This document shows, piece by piece, positions 1-11,800 of a stretch of 64,000 nt of DNA (positions within the stretch are counted from its first letter, which is position 1; each line of letters begins with the position of its first letter). The translations under genes and the position numbers were made by a program. Source of the DNA: Sinonovacula constricta (lineage: Eukaryota > Mollusca > Bivalvia > Cardiida > Solecurtidae); assembly GCA_007844125.1 (NCBI GenBank), contig CM017571.1, forward strand, positions 31,750,156 through 31,814,155. The letters run 5' to 3'. Below the pieces are notes generated by a model. It saw only the letters and a program-made list of their open reading frames with translations. It was not told the origin of the DNA and made no database searches.

Positions 1-120
1 TTACAACTTTTTTCCCCCCACTCTCTCTCCTTTTTTTTATTACTTTTTTGTGTGTGTTTTTTTTTGTTTGCTTTCACTTTTTTTTTTTGCTTATACTTTA
101 TTCTTTGATAACTTTATTTG
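1..120. repeat. T-rich low-complexity tract
   Basis: The first 120 bases are dominated by runs of T broken by CT and TG dinucleotides. No gene or structured element is visible. Confidence 0.8.
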
Positions 121-2700
121 TCTTCACTTATTATGCCTTTACTTACATCTATATATTTTAGCAAAAGAGGTTTAAGCAAATACAGATATAAGCAAGTAAA
201 TGTGAAAGCTAAAAAGAAATGGAAGTAAATCAAGGACTTAGGTATAAGCAGATAACCAGAATTGTGGGTTATTCACATCTGAAGCATGATGAGGGATGTC
301 AGACTAGTGCACATAGCTCTCAGAATCTGGCAGACTTATCTCGCAGGATAATAACAAATGCATCAACATATCGGCTCATGATTTACATTGCTCAACTTAA
401 TGTAACACCCAACTTATGATCTCCATTCTCTACATTATATCAGTCTAGTCTGGCTTTCCTGGTCTATTTCAGATAGCCTGGAAGGCGGATGACAGGCAAT
501 ATTGCTGATGGTGAATTCTTGACCTGGTATGCATAAATTGATCAGGTTTAGGCAAAAAAAGTAGTACCTGATCAGCCAACATTGACTGGGATCAGCATCT
601 GCATCTTTCCTCTTATGTCCATATCAATATATCCTTTTTTTTAAATACATCTCAGCAACCAATGTTGGAAAATTAAATGACATCAACACGTCAAAATGAT
701 ATGGTTTAACCTATCTATGACAGAACCATCTACCCCACCCACTGCTGATGTGGATGGCTATTGCTAACACTCAATGTCAACATTAGTTAAGTTGGGTTAA
801 ACAGCGCCCCTGAGATCAACCAGTTCTCACGCGATGGTGTACACTCGAACTATAGTACTTCCCTGTAAAGGAATTCAGAGAACACTTAGTAAACCATAAC
901 CTCTGGTCTAGAACTACCATTGTAAGATGATGTTATTCAAAGAAAAATATGATTTTTGGGGACTGGCATGTCACGACTTGTGTAAAATCCACAACCCACA
1001 ACACTTAATGGAAATGATGACAGACATAATTTGACTTTCAGATAAACATCACCAACACAATTATGGTCACACTGATAGTGACAAGCAACAATTGCTGGAT
1101 AGAACCACCGGTGCATAGTTACTAAAAGTTTGTTTTGTTTTTTAAAATACATCGCAGCAACCAATTATGATCATTAAAGAGATGTCCAGCTATTTAGTGG
1201 AGGAAGACCCCTGACATATGTCTGGGTAGAACAACTGGGCCCAGCAACTCGACGACAACAGGGTTCCCACAAATTTTGGCTTGTAAAATTCCAGACTTTT
1301 TCAAGGTTTTTGTGTTAAAAACAGATTTTTCCAGCTAAGGATATCCTCTCAATATCGATGTGCACTAATAATGTTGATGAACAAAGGGTGTTCACATTTG
1401 CTGTATGCAGTTTGCTGAAATCGGAACTGCACTTTAAAATCAAGTATTTTGACTTCAAAGTCAGGCAAAAGAGTTGTGTACTAAAGACTGGCTAGATCGC
1501 TGAAGTTAACTTCCACATCCGTTATTGACAGCATATTTACATTAAATCTCAGCAAACTGACGCCAAATTTCGTGATTAAAAAGGCTTCGTAAAAATGCAG
1601 CAGACATCTTGAAACATGATCAAATGTGCAAAACGGTCCCATTTTATTTACATGTTTTGATAAAAAGTTGCTGATTTCATACCTAAATCAGTTCATACTT
1701 TTCCGGAGTTTTTCCCGATTTAAAACAGATATAGTAAAAATCATGATATTCTCATGACCGTGAATAGAATTTTCAAAATTCCCGAGTTTTCCTTGTTTTC
1801 CTGGTAGCATGGGAACCATGATTGAACAAGATCATATTTTAATGTTGTTTTTTTTTATTGTTTTTTTAAAAGAACATTCCCATATAATTTCATTCAAACA
1901 AAAAAGTCTACGGAATGTTTACATTTAAAACTAAAGGAAGAAGGGTGCATATAATCAAATTAACTTGCCTAACCAAGGTGCTTAATATTTTCAAGTCTGT
2001 GACTCTGCCACAGCTGTCCCCTAATAACTTGTACCAGTTACACTTTTTTTATTATGTTTTGATTACACCAACAACATTCTGCATATATTTAAATTATAAA
2101 TACTGTATATCAAGTAACTATTGTAAACAAGATAAACTGAGAGTGATAAGTCGTGATAATCTGTATAATCTAGAGTCTATCAGTGTAGTTATCATAATGG
2201 AAGGGAATGACTTGACAGCGAGGGGTGGGACAGTATCAGGGTGACGATGTCACCATCAAAGTCCTTAACCTAACAGATGGCCAGTCAACAGTGGGACAGT
2301 CACAAGATCATGATCAGTGGTCAAATGAAGCCAAAGTACAGCTTTATATCTATCTACATTAATCATGTGCTAGTCATATTTTGATATGATAAAATTCAGC
2401 AGCAGTCAGATTTTTCAGACTTACAATTTGTTCACATTAAACTTATCGAGTAAAACCATTCAAGCAGTTCATAATCAATCAGAACTTCTTAATTTAGTCA
2501 TGCTAAGTGATAATTTAAAGTTAATGGGACCAAATATTCCTTGAAACAACACTAATCTCTTTTCTTTTCTTTCTTTTTTTTTTTGCGACCTCTCATTCCG
2601 CAAAACATAAGTCATATTTCTTTACATTATCAATGTACCAGTTACATCAAATGGATGATGGTACTGCAGTCAGTATTACAAATGCAACACTGATTGTCAC
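121..2700. other. Non-coding sequence with scattered repeat fragments
   Basis: No convincing gene is seen. Open frames here (66, 75 and 109 codons) lack splice or codon support. The stretch holds a degenerate hairpin element near 541-606 and SINE-B fragments at 632-667 and 1131-1270, plus T-rich runs near 1840-1870 and 2555-2585. The remainder is unique AT-rich sequence in which I see nothing recognisable. Confidence 0.5.
1131..1270 (-). mobile_element. SINE-B copy, truncated head
   Basis: It carries the family signature on the plus strand: a T/G-rich tail, then CAGCAACCAATTATGATCAT, a CCAGCTATT segment, GGTGGAGGAAGACCCC-like sequence and TCTGGGTAGAAC. The T-rich tail lies left, so the element reads on the minus strand. 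The tRNA-like head is decayed or lost. A further fragment of the tail side is at 632-667. Confidence 0.65.
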
Positions 2701-2718
2701 GGATATCTACATTCTCAC

Positions 2719-2754
2719 CACCTCACAAAACTCACTTATGACTAAGATTTGATT
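2719..2754 (-). CDS. Weak exon candidate, 36 bp
   Basis: On the minus strand a pyrimidine-rich acceptor (TTCTTGTATTTCTGAG) precedes 36 bp that end at donor GTG|GTGAGA. Read in phase 0 it gives NQILVISEFCEV with no stop. Length and phase match the better-supported minus-strand exons, but such pairs also arise by chance in AT-rich DNA and no neighbour confirms it. The alternative donor inside it, CATAA|GTGAGT, would shorten it. Confidence 0.2.
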
Positions 2755-3420
2755 CTCAGAAATACAAGAAATGGTAGGCAAAAACATGTAACAACCTCTT
2801 GATTCAATGACTGCTGATTTTTTTCTAATAACATGAAAATGGAAACTTAATTTTCATCATTCATCATCTCAGCCATGATAGACAGTTAATCACAACAGTT
2901 GTTTATATATGTCAGTTTGATTTCATGTTGTTTGGGATGTTTGCCATTTTGCACAGTCCTGTGTCTGTAGATGTCAGCTTTTAGTTCTTCTCCCTGTGAG
3001 AGATGACCTCAGTCTGCTGACAAATACACTACATCAAATATACATGGGCCAGACTGTCTGGGTTGGCCATTACTAACTATAGCCTGCTAATCACGAATTG
3101 ATCTGTCTCAGGCTAAAAATGAGGATCCAGTCTACGCCTGCTCCTGTTCAGTTCCTGCACTATTCGCTGCTAAGTCGCAACAGATATCTCTAGTTACTAA
3201 TACATTACCATTTTTGCAAGTAAACTAGAATAACTTTAGGTTTTTCACTTATGTTACAGGCTAAAGTGTAATACCCTACCCTAAAACATCCATAACAATT
3301 ATCTTTGCTAAAGTTCAAATATTTGTAAAAAATTACTATATTGCAAATATAGTGCATTATGTACAATTTAGCATAAATAATTAACTATACTGTTAATAAT
3401 GCACATACATTGCTAAAAAC

Positions 3421-3492
3421 TTGGCAGCAAATGGTACAGATCCTGATCAGTTCCTAGAGGGAGCTGTCTGATATGGATTAATGCTACCTCAG
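3421..3492. repeat. Palindromic (hairpin) element copy
   Basis: Two arms in inverted orientation: GCAAATGGTACAGATCCTGA on the left, and on the right GGGAGCTGTCTGATATGGAT, which reads back as the same motif. It belongs to the family with GATCCTGATCAGACAGCTCC arms that recurs about 20 times in the window. Further degenerate copies lie near 541-606, 3105-3180, 6885-6960, 16772-16850, 19085-19160, 22060-22140, 29640-29690, 40255-40330, 42940-42985, 43510-43655, 49425-49495 and 50740-50800. Confidence 0.6.
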
Positions 3493-3540
3493 TAGTCCTT
3501 AGCAGTTAGGAGTTAACTGACCTAGGCAGACCTGTGTACA

Positions 3541-3690
3541 GGCCCTGGAAATAGTGCCTGTTTTAAAACATGCCTGGAAATAGTGCCTGATTCTAAACAG
3601 GCCCTGGAAATAGTGCCTGTTCCTAAACATTCCCTTGAAGTAGTGCCAGTTTCTAAACATGGCTGGAAATAGTGCCTGTTCCTAAACATG
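3541..3690. repeat. Minisatellite, about 30-bp unit, 5 copies
   Basis: Five diverged units built on CCTGGAAATAGTGCCTG followed by TTCCTAAACATG-like sequence lie head to tail. The units differ by substitutions and small indels. No reading frame is maintained, so this is not coding. Confidence 0.85.
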
Positions 3691-3797
3691 CATCACTCAG
3701 ATATGCTGAAGGCATTTTTCTGCTGTCACAAATTTAATAAACATGCACCACTTGGATTTGTTGAAGGTGTTTTTCTGCTGCTGTCACAAATATCATA
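3686..3797. repeat. Two-copy tandem duplication, about 56 bp
   Basis: The segment AACATGCATCACTCAGATAT...TTTTTCTGCTGTCACAAAT recurs directly after itself with substitutions and a three-base CTG expansion in the second copy. It adjoins the 30-bp minisatellite on its left. Confidence 0.7.
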
Positions 3798-3799
3798 AA

Positions 3800-5045
3800 A
3801 TATGCCTCAACTCAAACTGGTGCGCTGATAGATCAGAGAGAACATATTCATCAGACGGTGCCTCCCTTCTCCAGCACTTCTGACTGTTGTCAGGGGACAA
3901 AGATCAAGTTGTCAAGTAAGAACAAACATCTCTTACCTAGGCAGGCAGCAGAAACAAGAAAGATATTTCAAGGGATCGTATGTTAGCAGAATAAGCCCAC
4001 TTTACTTGAAGCATTCACAGTGAAGGCAGCAAAACAAAATATCATCTCAAGATAAAAATGTCTCTACAAGTTGAGAACATCTCAGCAAGATTGAAAGGAC
4101 TGATGGTAGGCATTAAACCAAATAAAATAAACATCCATGATGTTGAGAAAGACAACAAGACTACAGTTAAGACCTTGGGAGCTCTCGGCAACCTACGAGA
4201 GCATATTGCCTGACAAAAGCCCAGTGGATCTACAGTCCATTGTGAAGTGACCAGATCCACACAATACCTTATTATCAGGATTTCTGGCTGTACAATCTGA
4301 GCTGTCTGGCTAGAGACCACTTCACAGCCACTTAGCCCTGTCCTAGCACCACTCTCTCTATCTGAACCACCCCTTCAGAGAACATACTCACACACACTCT
4401 AAACAGCTCAGCACACACTTAAAAACATCCTTCAGTCATCACATGCTATATATATCATCACAATATCAGTGATCTGTCAATACAAATTTCTTTCCTGGTT
4501 TTTGATGAAACACCATCAGCTTTTCAACTTTATTTCAATATGGTTTTTAAAGACAATTTTATTTGCTGACCTGTCCATAGAAGAGCCAACACCTCAAGCC
4601 TCAGCTGAAAGGCTGCTTTTTTGTAGTCAAAGAACTGAAAACACTTATTGACACTGTTAGTGATTAAAAGTGCAACAATAATGTACCAAGTTCCAAATTA
4701 ACTTCGTTATTTATTTTGTCAACATTACACCCCTAAAATCTAAATTCAGATTGTACCAATCAGTTTTCTTCCAAAAACATTTTTTTTTTTAATGAAGCTG
4801 TCTAACCTTACTTTTGCCCTTCTATACAAACGCTGATGCAAGATCAGCCTGATCGAATATCAGAACTACTCTCATTGGAAGAAATTCCAGGTAACACCAT
4901 ATACCTTATTATTCCCTATTAGTTGTCAATGGGAAGTTACATTTAGGTACAAAGGGTTTTTTTATTAAAGTAAAAAAAAAATCCATACAGTTTGGCTGTG
5001 TATAAATTCATTGATTTTGTTAGTGTCAGTCTTAAGTGAGATACT
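3800..5045. other. Non-coding, nothing recognised
   Basis: A 51-codon frame beginning ATG at 4058 on the plus strand has a protein-like composition, but it has no splice signals, no Kozak support and no neighbours in frame. The overlapping 92-codon minus frame is its shadow. The rest is AT-rich unique sequence. Confidence 0.4.
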
Positions 5046-5049
5046 TTAA

Positions 5050-5561
5050 AGGTGGTATCAGACAGTTTGGACAAAATATGTTTTCTCAAATAACCAAAAT
5101 ATTAGTCATTGTTACCTGAAAAAAAATCTTGCAAAATATGCTGCTCAGTGATGCCCTAGATCAGTGGGAACAGTGAAACACAAATCACCATTCCTCATTG
5201 CAAACAGATTTTTTTTCTATCTGAGCAATGCTGCAGAGATAGCTATTTTTAACTAGAAAAACCACCTGACAACTTGCTTTTGAGATTACGTTATATCGCC
5301 ATTCAGGTAATCAGCTCTGATGTTAGTATCTATTTTAAGCAGAGATCACTATCATGCTGATTTATAGATTTGGAAAGATTGAACTTTAGAGTGGTTTAAT
5401 CACGATTTGTACAGTCTAATAATGTAGGCAGTGTTCCAAACTATCATTACTTATGATAAAGTATAAGTTTATGCAGACGCTAAACCCTAATTCTCTAAAG
5501 CAGTGGCTAGCTATTGTTACATGAATTTGACATAGGCAAACTGTCAGATACCACCTTTAGT
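5050..5561. mobile_element. MITE with TA target, about 510 bp
   Basis: The left end reads AAGGTGGTATCAGACAGTTT and the right end AACTGTCAGATACCACCTT, an almost perfect terminal inverted repeat. Each end is flanked by TA. The interior has no coding capacity. TA duplication and short TIRs are typical of non-autonomous Tc1/mariner-type elements; the superfamily assignment is inference. Related copies are at 16062-16565, about 45438-45880, about 52050-52476 and 62538-63333. Confidence 0.75.
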
Positions 5562-6022
5562 TAAGAGGAGTGAAATGATCAAGCGACTGGTGTAAAAAAA
5601 AGTCTATAATCTTTTCGTGTCTCTGTTTATAAAAGCTAAAGAGGTCAGTAAATTGTGTTAACTAATGTTTCGCCAATGCCAAATTTCTTGTTCAATTTAC
5701 TGCATTAACAGTGGATACAGAGTTACTGCTTCACACAGGAAGCAGCTGATGCAACAATTTAACACTATTCCTGTCTCCAGCACAACAAGAAGTATTTCTA
5801 TGTATTTCCATGATCAATTGTGAAATGAAGGGATGAGTCACACAGTTGAAATCCAGCAGCAGGACAAAAATTATCAAACTACATACTATTAAATAAATTA
5901 GTACGACCAGCCTGTTTGTACTGAATTCAAATGCGATTATAAAATGCAACATTAAATATAATTAAGATGTATAAATAAACCCAAGTGTAGCAATACAGCA
6001 GCCACTGAAATGAAAATGAAGA

Positions 6023-6090
6023 GAGGGGCTAGGGGCTGAGGTTGGTTGTAAGGGGCAAAGGTTGATTGAGAAGGGGGCTGGGGCTGGTTG
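6023..6090 (+). other. G-rich tract with quadruplex potential
   Basis: The plus strand has successive runs GGGG, GGGG, GGGG, GGGGG and GGGG within about 65 bases, in a locally G-rich segment. The runs meet the usual pattern for a G-quadruplex, although some loops are long. No gene is adjacent. Confidence 0.45.
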
Positions 6091-6134
6091 GGATGGGATT
6101 AGCTGGCATTTTTGCCAATACTGTGCAGCGACAT

Positions 6135-6255
6135 ATCTGTCATTATAGCACAGGAGCACCTATGAGGTGTCCAGGGACTGAACCCGGCCTGTCCATTATA
6201 CTGGCACTGATGAGTCAGGCATAATGCTTTCCCCATTGCCCCAAGCGTTAGGAGG
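6135..6255 (-). mobile_element. tRNA-like SINE head fragment
   Basis: The minus strand contains GGTTCAGTCCC, a near match to a tRNA B box, about 70 bases downstream of sequence resembling an A-box region. There is no cloverleaf that closes. It is probably a decayed SINE head of a family other than A and B. Confidence 0.35.
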
Positions 6256-6489
6256 GAAGCCACTACTGCTAACTTTAATGTCTTTGGTTTGACTATATAC
6301 TTGATATTATTTCAAATTTGGTTTTCAAATGAAATTTAAAATTACATTCTTAAAATTCAAATACGAGACTTAACATTGTATATGTGCTGTTGTTTTTTGT
6401 TACAACTTGATTACTTAACTAGTGATGAAATTAAGAACCCAATTCATTTTCATTTACAGCTCAATGATCAATGAAATCTTAAAGACACT

Positions 6490-6790
6490 TCTTAAACCTT
6501 TCCAGTCGCCCTAGTTATCTTCTTGTACCCCTGCGCCTCTATGGGTTGACTGCTATGACTGCGACCATCATCATCAATAGATGCTGATCTCTGGCCTCAC
6601 TGTGCCTTGTCCAACAAGCACTAATGCGTTCCTAATTGACACAGAGGCTCTCTAATGACACATGGCCGTTACGGCACCTTTGATGATCCCTGCTGGAAGC
6701 TTCAGAAGTCAGTCACTCCATCACCATCACCATATAAGGGACCACTCGCCTAACACTGCCATCTCTCAACCACATGGTATCCTTTATCAT
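6490..6790. promoter_or_regulatory. Repeat-free GC-balanced island
   Basis: About 300 bases of unique, compositionally balanced sequence stand out from the AT-rich surroundings and match none of the repeat families here. No coding frame is convincing. It is a candidate conserved non-coding element on composition alone. Confidence 0.25.
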
Positions 6791-6794
6791 CTCG

Positions 6795-7505
6795 TATTTG
6801 TTACTAAGTAGATATTAAATCTTAGATTAACTTATAACCTACATGCTGGGGTAACAAAATATACTGCTAAAGACTCAACAATAAATAGTGCAGATCCTGA
6901 TCAGTCAGTTTAAAGCTGAATCAATACAATTTATCTCAGCCTTATCATTTTGTGCTTAGCAGGCTAAGAGTTACAGCCCCAATCCAATACTGCTAATACC
7001 AACGTATTATGAACAGTTAACTGTGTAAACCAGATCCAATATCCTTTCCAATGAGGCAAGTGAGTCGTTAAAACCTTTACCTTGTTAAGCTATTCTCCTG
7101 CCATTCACCACAAATAGGGCTCACAGTTCTCTCCTATTCAGGGCCTGTATTCATGGCCTTGTATTTATAAAAGCAGACTTGGGGGCCCTGTATAATGAAT
7201 GACACATTAGATATAATACCGATTACATTACCTGTAAAGCACTCCACTCACAAGTTCAAATTTCTAGTTAATGGGAGATATGAGGGCAACCTTTCAATAC
7301 TTCAAAAGGACAAAAAAATCTTTCAGTGCAGGGAGTAGCAAATTATCTTTTTTTTTTCAAAATGACACCATACTATGTTAACAGTGAACGAAAACGGAGA
7401 TTATTATCTCCCTTTGCCATACATAAGATGCATCATGACATTTAGTTTCTTGTGTTTTTGTACACTTGTCCCCACGCCTATTTTCCTTCCTTTCTGATTG
7501 ATTTG
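6795..7505. other. Non-coding, degenerate hairpin element only
   Basis: A decayed palindromic-element copy lies near 6885-6960, where the left arm GTGCAGATCCTGATCAG is clear. Nothing else is recognised before the 16-bp minisatellite. Confidence 0.4.
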
Positions 7506-7509
7506 CTCG

Positions 7510-7752
7510 TGTCCCAGTTGTTCATGTCCCTGTTTGTTCATGTCCCTGTTTGTTCATGTCCCTGTTGTTCATGTCCCTGTTTGTTCATGTCCCTGTTCAC
7601 GTCCCTGTTTGTTCACGTCCCTGTTTGTTCATGTCCCTGTTTGTTCATGTCCCAGTTGTTCATGTCCCTGTTTGTTCACGTCCCTGTTTGTTCACGTCCC
7701 TGTTTGTTCACGTCCCTGTTTGTTCATGTCCCTGTTTGTTCATGTCCCTCTG
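7510..7752. repeat. Minisatellite, 15-16-bp unit, about 15 copies
   Basis: Units of CCCTGTTTGTTCATGT, alternating with a CACGT-ending variant and some 3-bp-shorter units, are arrayed head to tail. Three overlapping open frames of 70-105 codons run through it only because the unit contains no stop. They are not genes. Confidence 0.95.
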
Positions 7753-8219
7753 TTGTATGTAGTACCTAAGAGCCCAGATATGGATCCACAAACTTTCCCC
7801 TGATCTCAGTACAGCTCCTGTATCATTTATCACTGAGGACAGGATCATTTTACTAATACTAAACCAAATGACCCAACATCACAAATACCACTTGATCCTT
7901 GCAGACATGTGATTTAAAGACAGAGGCTTGTATCACAATGGTTACTTTAAACAGTCATTCTAGCCTGTCTCTTCCTGTCCATCAGACAGCAGCTTCTAAA
8001 ACCTTTACCTCTTTATGTTTTAATTTTAAGAAGAAAAAAATATTTTTATTTTTATTTTGTAACAACTTCATACAAACTGTGACCACCTAACATTACCTGG
8101 ATGTCACAAATTTGACCAGAATTGTATCAGTGCGATGTTATAAAAGAAAAATAAACAACATACACACACAAAACTACATGCAAGGGTAATTTGTTCTTTC
8201 ATACGGCTGCTGACATTTG

Positions 8220-8306
8220 GCAACAAATAGTGGAGATCCTGATCAGACAGCTTCCTATGGGAGCTGGAACCTCTGGATCTACACCAATAGCCCATGGTTG
8301 GTTGAA
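8220..8306. repeat. Palindromic element copy, both arms
   Basis: The left arm AGTGGAGATCCTGATCAGAC and the right arm GGGAGCTGG...CTCTGGATCTACACC flank a short loop. It is a clear member of the hairpin family. Confidence 0.65.
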
Positions 8307-8309
8307 TCA

Positions 8310-10470
8310 TTCTTTGCAGGTATAGACTTCAAAAAGTTACAAGTTAATTTATCAATCTGCCGCAAATAAAACTGTCAACACATCTCACTCTTTTTTGCCA
8401 ATTAGTTGTCTTTTCAGCCAGCATAAAAAAATGATGTTATCAAAGCTGTTACATTTGCTTTTTAAAGGTGGCATTCAACTATTCATCTCTCTTAAATTCA
8501 CATTTACAAAATATTATCGCCATCACATGGTCTTTTGGTGTTTAGAAATAATAACTCACTATCCATAATGTCTTGATTATGACTGAAATGTTGTTGTTGT
8601 CCAGCTAATTATTGGTGGAGGAAGACCCCAGATTTAAGTCTGGGTAAAACCACCGGCTCACCACAAGGTAGCTGGTTTAAGTTAGAAACAGTAAAGGTAA
8701 TTAAGTAAACAACTGGACTTAGCTTAAGTCCAGAAACATAAAATAGTCACAAGTAGCGGTAGTTTTATGGGAGAAGTTAAATGGCGAAACAACAACTTTG
8801 ATCAGAAAAACAAATGACAACTGGCCTGTGCATGAGCTGTTAGTACTGTGTATGTGCAGCCTTAAAGAGAAAGAACAGCAGTTCTTTTTTTTTAACTAGT
8901 AAGTTATTATAAGTAGCCAAATGCATATTTTATAGAGGGTAAGGTTTTTTGCTACTACAGCATGTTTGTAGTGTTACAAGAAAACTCTCACAGAAATCTA
9001 CATCAACGAGCAGCTGTTAGTAAGACCTTGTCAGTTAATTATTACATTTTTTGCTTCTCGAGTATTTCTCTCTCAGAGTGTCAGAGACCATCCTTAAATA
9101 TGCAAGGGAAAAAAAGTTTCCCTTAAAAATTGGTTACATTATCTGGTCTCCTAAAACTGAGCAAGCAAACTAAATGTTTTTGTAAACTGAAGTCACCTAA
9201 CATGCAAACAGCTCCTTCAGTATTCAGATACTAAGACACCATTACCATGTATACATACTCACCACTTAAAATTGACCACAAGTAACAACACCCTTTCCAG
9301 TTCTGTACATTCCTTTCTACATCTGAGAACATGTAACACTATTTCTCATTCATAGGTTGTAATATTAATTCAGATTATACATCCTTTGGTAAACTTGAAA
9401 AACACAGAAAATTAAAAATATTAGCCTTCCTTTATAAATCTGTAAATCCTGGAAAATACTTGTTTGAACTGGTAATTCTATCTGAATAACTGAAGAATAA
9501 AATCCCGAACTATGTGAAGAAAACTTTACTGCACTATGACATGGCTGCCAGATCCACACTTCTATCTACAATTCCACTACCTGCTTCAATAACACATTCC
9601 TGGCATAATTTCCACTAATGTAACACTGCACAGAAACAGCGGTGAAGGTGCGCTTGATAACAAAATCCTGCTAGTATCCAAAATGTCGAAACACAGAACA
9701 CAAATTAGCCACACACACAAAAAATCTTACACTGAGAAAAAAACCAACTTAAGAGACAAAGCAAAAGCTTTCAGTGTTTACGTTGTTGTCTCTATTCCCC
9801 ACCCGATGTCAGTCACTACTACCAGTCAGTGTATGTTAGAGCACACAGCTTGTAGTTCAGCTAGCTTAAACTGGAGACCAATCTAAAGGTTGTGTATCAC
9901 AGCCAGTAGGCATGATACAACCACAGATACTACCACTGCTACTACAATCCACACTCAATATCCAATATCTAAGGGAAAGGTCCACAATGTAAAAATGAAA
10001 ACAGGGGATGAAGACATAGAGTGGTGACAAAGAGAGGCTACTGGCAACAACATTAACAGCAAAAGGGGCTATAAAACAGCCTTCTTACAACAGGGAGTAC
10101 TAATAATTTTCCAACAGCAAATCGAGAAATCAGCATTCTTCTGATTAAAGATTGTCAAATGCATATCTAGATGCAAAATATTTTGTGAGTTAGCAATCAG
10201 TTTTTTAAAACCTTAAAGTTAAAAATTTAGGTTATTTTTTATGAATTAATCCTTATAACATAAAATTGATAAATGTTTATCACTATTTTAGATAAATTGG
10301 TTGCTAATGTGGGTACATATCTTACTTGTTATCACCCAGTGATTTCATCTGCCTTGATTGATGTGAGAAGCCAGTTCCAGGGTTAGGAGGCCCCAGTGAT
10401 CATGGCTGGATATTTTCAACATTATTCAGGGGTAGAAGACTGAGAAGCATGGGAAAATTATTCATTGTAG
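8310..10470. other. Non-coding; one SINE fragment
   Basis: A truncated SINE-B copy occupies about 8591-8675 (GGTGGAGGAAGACCCCAG, then TCTGGGTAAAACCACCGG). A possible 60-bp minus exon at 9313-9254 has acceptor GTTCTCAG and donor GTG|GTGAGT, but it cannot be confirmed. The remainder is AT-rich unique sequence. Confidence 0.4.
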
Positions 10471-10479
10471 AGCATAAAT

Positions 10480-10665
10480 ACAACCACTACCACAGCAATC
10501 ACAATCATCAACATCACCACCCTCATCATCAACACCACACCCACCATATTCATTACCATTGTCACGACCACCACTACCATTATCATAACTAACATCATCA
10601 CCACCACAAACAACATCATTATCATCACAATCATAACCATTTCAACCAAAAACTTCTATCATCAC
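10480..10665. repeat. Imperfect ACC/ATC trinucleotide tract
   Basis: The plus strand is an imperfect run of ACC, ATC and AAC triplets. A 63-codon minus frame made almost only of Met and Val results from this and is not a gene. Confidence 0.85.
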
Positions 10666-10669
10666 ACAC

Positions 10670-11284
10670 CATCTCTGCCACTACAACCATCTTATTTCTT
10701 AACAATTAAATCCATTACCACTTTAATATTTCTCAATAAAATATATAATATAAAGCTTCCACTCACATTTTTTTTTCCACTTACAAAACAAGCAAAACCA
10801 CATGAGCCATAAAACATAAGCATCTTAAGTTCAAAAAGATGTTAAAGATATCAAATCTTCATGTTCACCCTCTGATAATAAAGGACCAATTTACATTAAT
10901 TATTTCATAAACACTAAGGTTTTTATCAGCAGCAGGCAATAAACTTCACTCCATTGTAATTAGTTAGCTGCCAGACTGAAATGGATGAGAGCACTTAGCC
11001 ACGCTGGCCTGTTAAAAGGGCTATACGGCTATCAGAGAGACATATACTCGGAGTCAGTCAGTCACTAGACAGGGCTTTATATTGTTTCTTTTTTTCTTCT
11101 TTTATGACAGGAATTATATTTCAAGTTGTTTAGCATACTTTTAAAGCTTCTATTATAAATATCATTTGCCTCCGCTTTCCTAAACCAGTGTAAAAAAATG
11201 TTTAAGTTGTCATTAAAAGGAATGCCAAGGTAGTGAACATTTCTATAAAAAGGCACGGCACAATATAATTACCAAACCTATTTC
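10670..11284. other. Non-coding with a small balanced island
   Basis: About 10950-11060 is more GC-balanced and unique (TTAGCCACGCTGGCCTG, then GGCTATACGGCTATCAG), unlike the AT-rich flanks. It is a weak candidate regulatory element. Nothing else is seen. Confidence 0.3.
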
Positions 11285-11800
11285 TTCAACCCTTTTTAGT
11301 TCAAACCTGTATAGCACCTTTATCTTTTAAACCTGTATCAAACCTAGATCTTAATAATCTATATACATGTTTTATACATGTGAACTTTTTCTCAGGCCAA
11401 AGTGGGAGATTTTCATTTGCAAAGAGATTTGTGATTTTTCATATAAACAAAGAAGGAAGTTTTCTGTTTCCAAGTAAGGAGATTTCTAAAAAATTTGTAA
11501 AACACCCCTCATTTTCAAATAGTTTTGAACCTTAAAAGTGGGAGTCTCGCTCCAAAAGTGGAGAGAGAGTTCACATGCATGATGTATTCCAAACTGTTAT
11601 CTTCCAAACCTATATCAAACCTAGATCTTCATAACCTAGATCTTCCAAACTGCTAACATCTGTACCAGTGTATCAAACTGTTATCTTCCAAACCTTTTTT
11701 TCTGAACTTATATTAAACCTTGGCCATTCAGACCTTAATCTCCCAAACTGTTATCTTCCTAACCATCTTCCAAACCTTTATCTTCCACACATTTATCTAA
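11285..11800. repeat. Degenerate AAACCT/ATCTTCC repeat region
   Basis: Short words such as AAACCTAGATCTTC, TTATCTTCCAAACC and TATCAAACC recur irregularly, especially at 11585-11790. The period is not constant, so this is an old or rearranged minisatellite. Confidence 0.6.

Noticed and set aside
3944..4010. Minus exon ending CCTAG|GTAAGA
   Set aside because: The only long open frame ends in TAG exactly at the donor, and the acceptor is poor.
4058..4213. 51-codon plus frame starting MSLQVENISARLKG
   Set aside because: The composition looks protein-like, but there is no initiation context, splice site, partner exon or recognisable family.
7452..7803. Cys/Phe/Pro-rich plus frames of 70-105 codons
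   Set aside because: Artefact of the 15-16-bp array; all three frames are open for the same reason.
10458..10649. Met/Val-rich 63-codon minus frame
   Set aside because: Encoded by an ACC/ATC trinucleotide tract.
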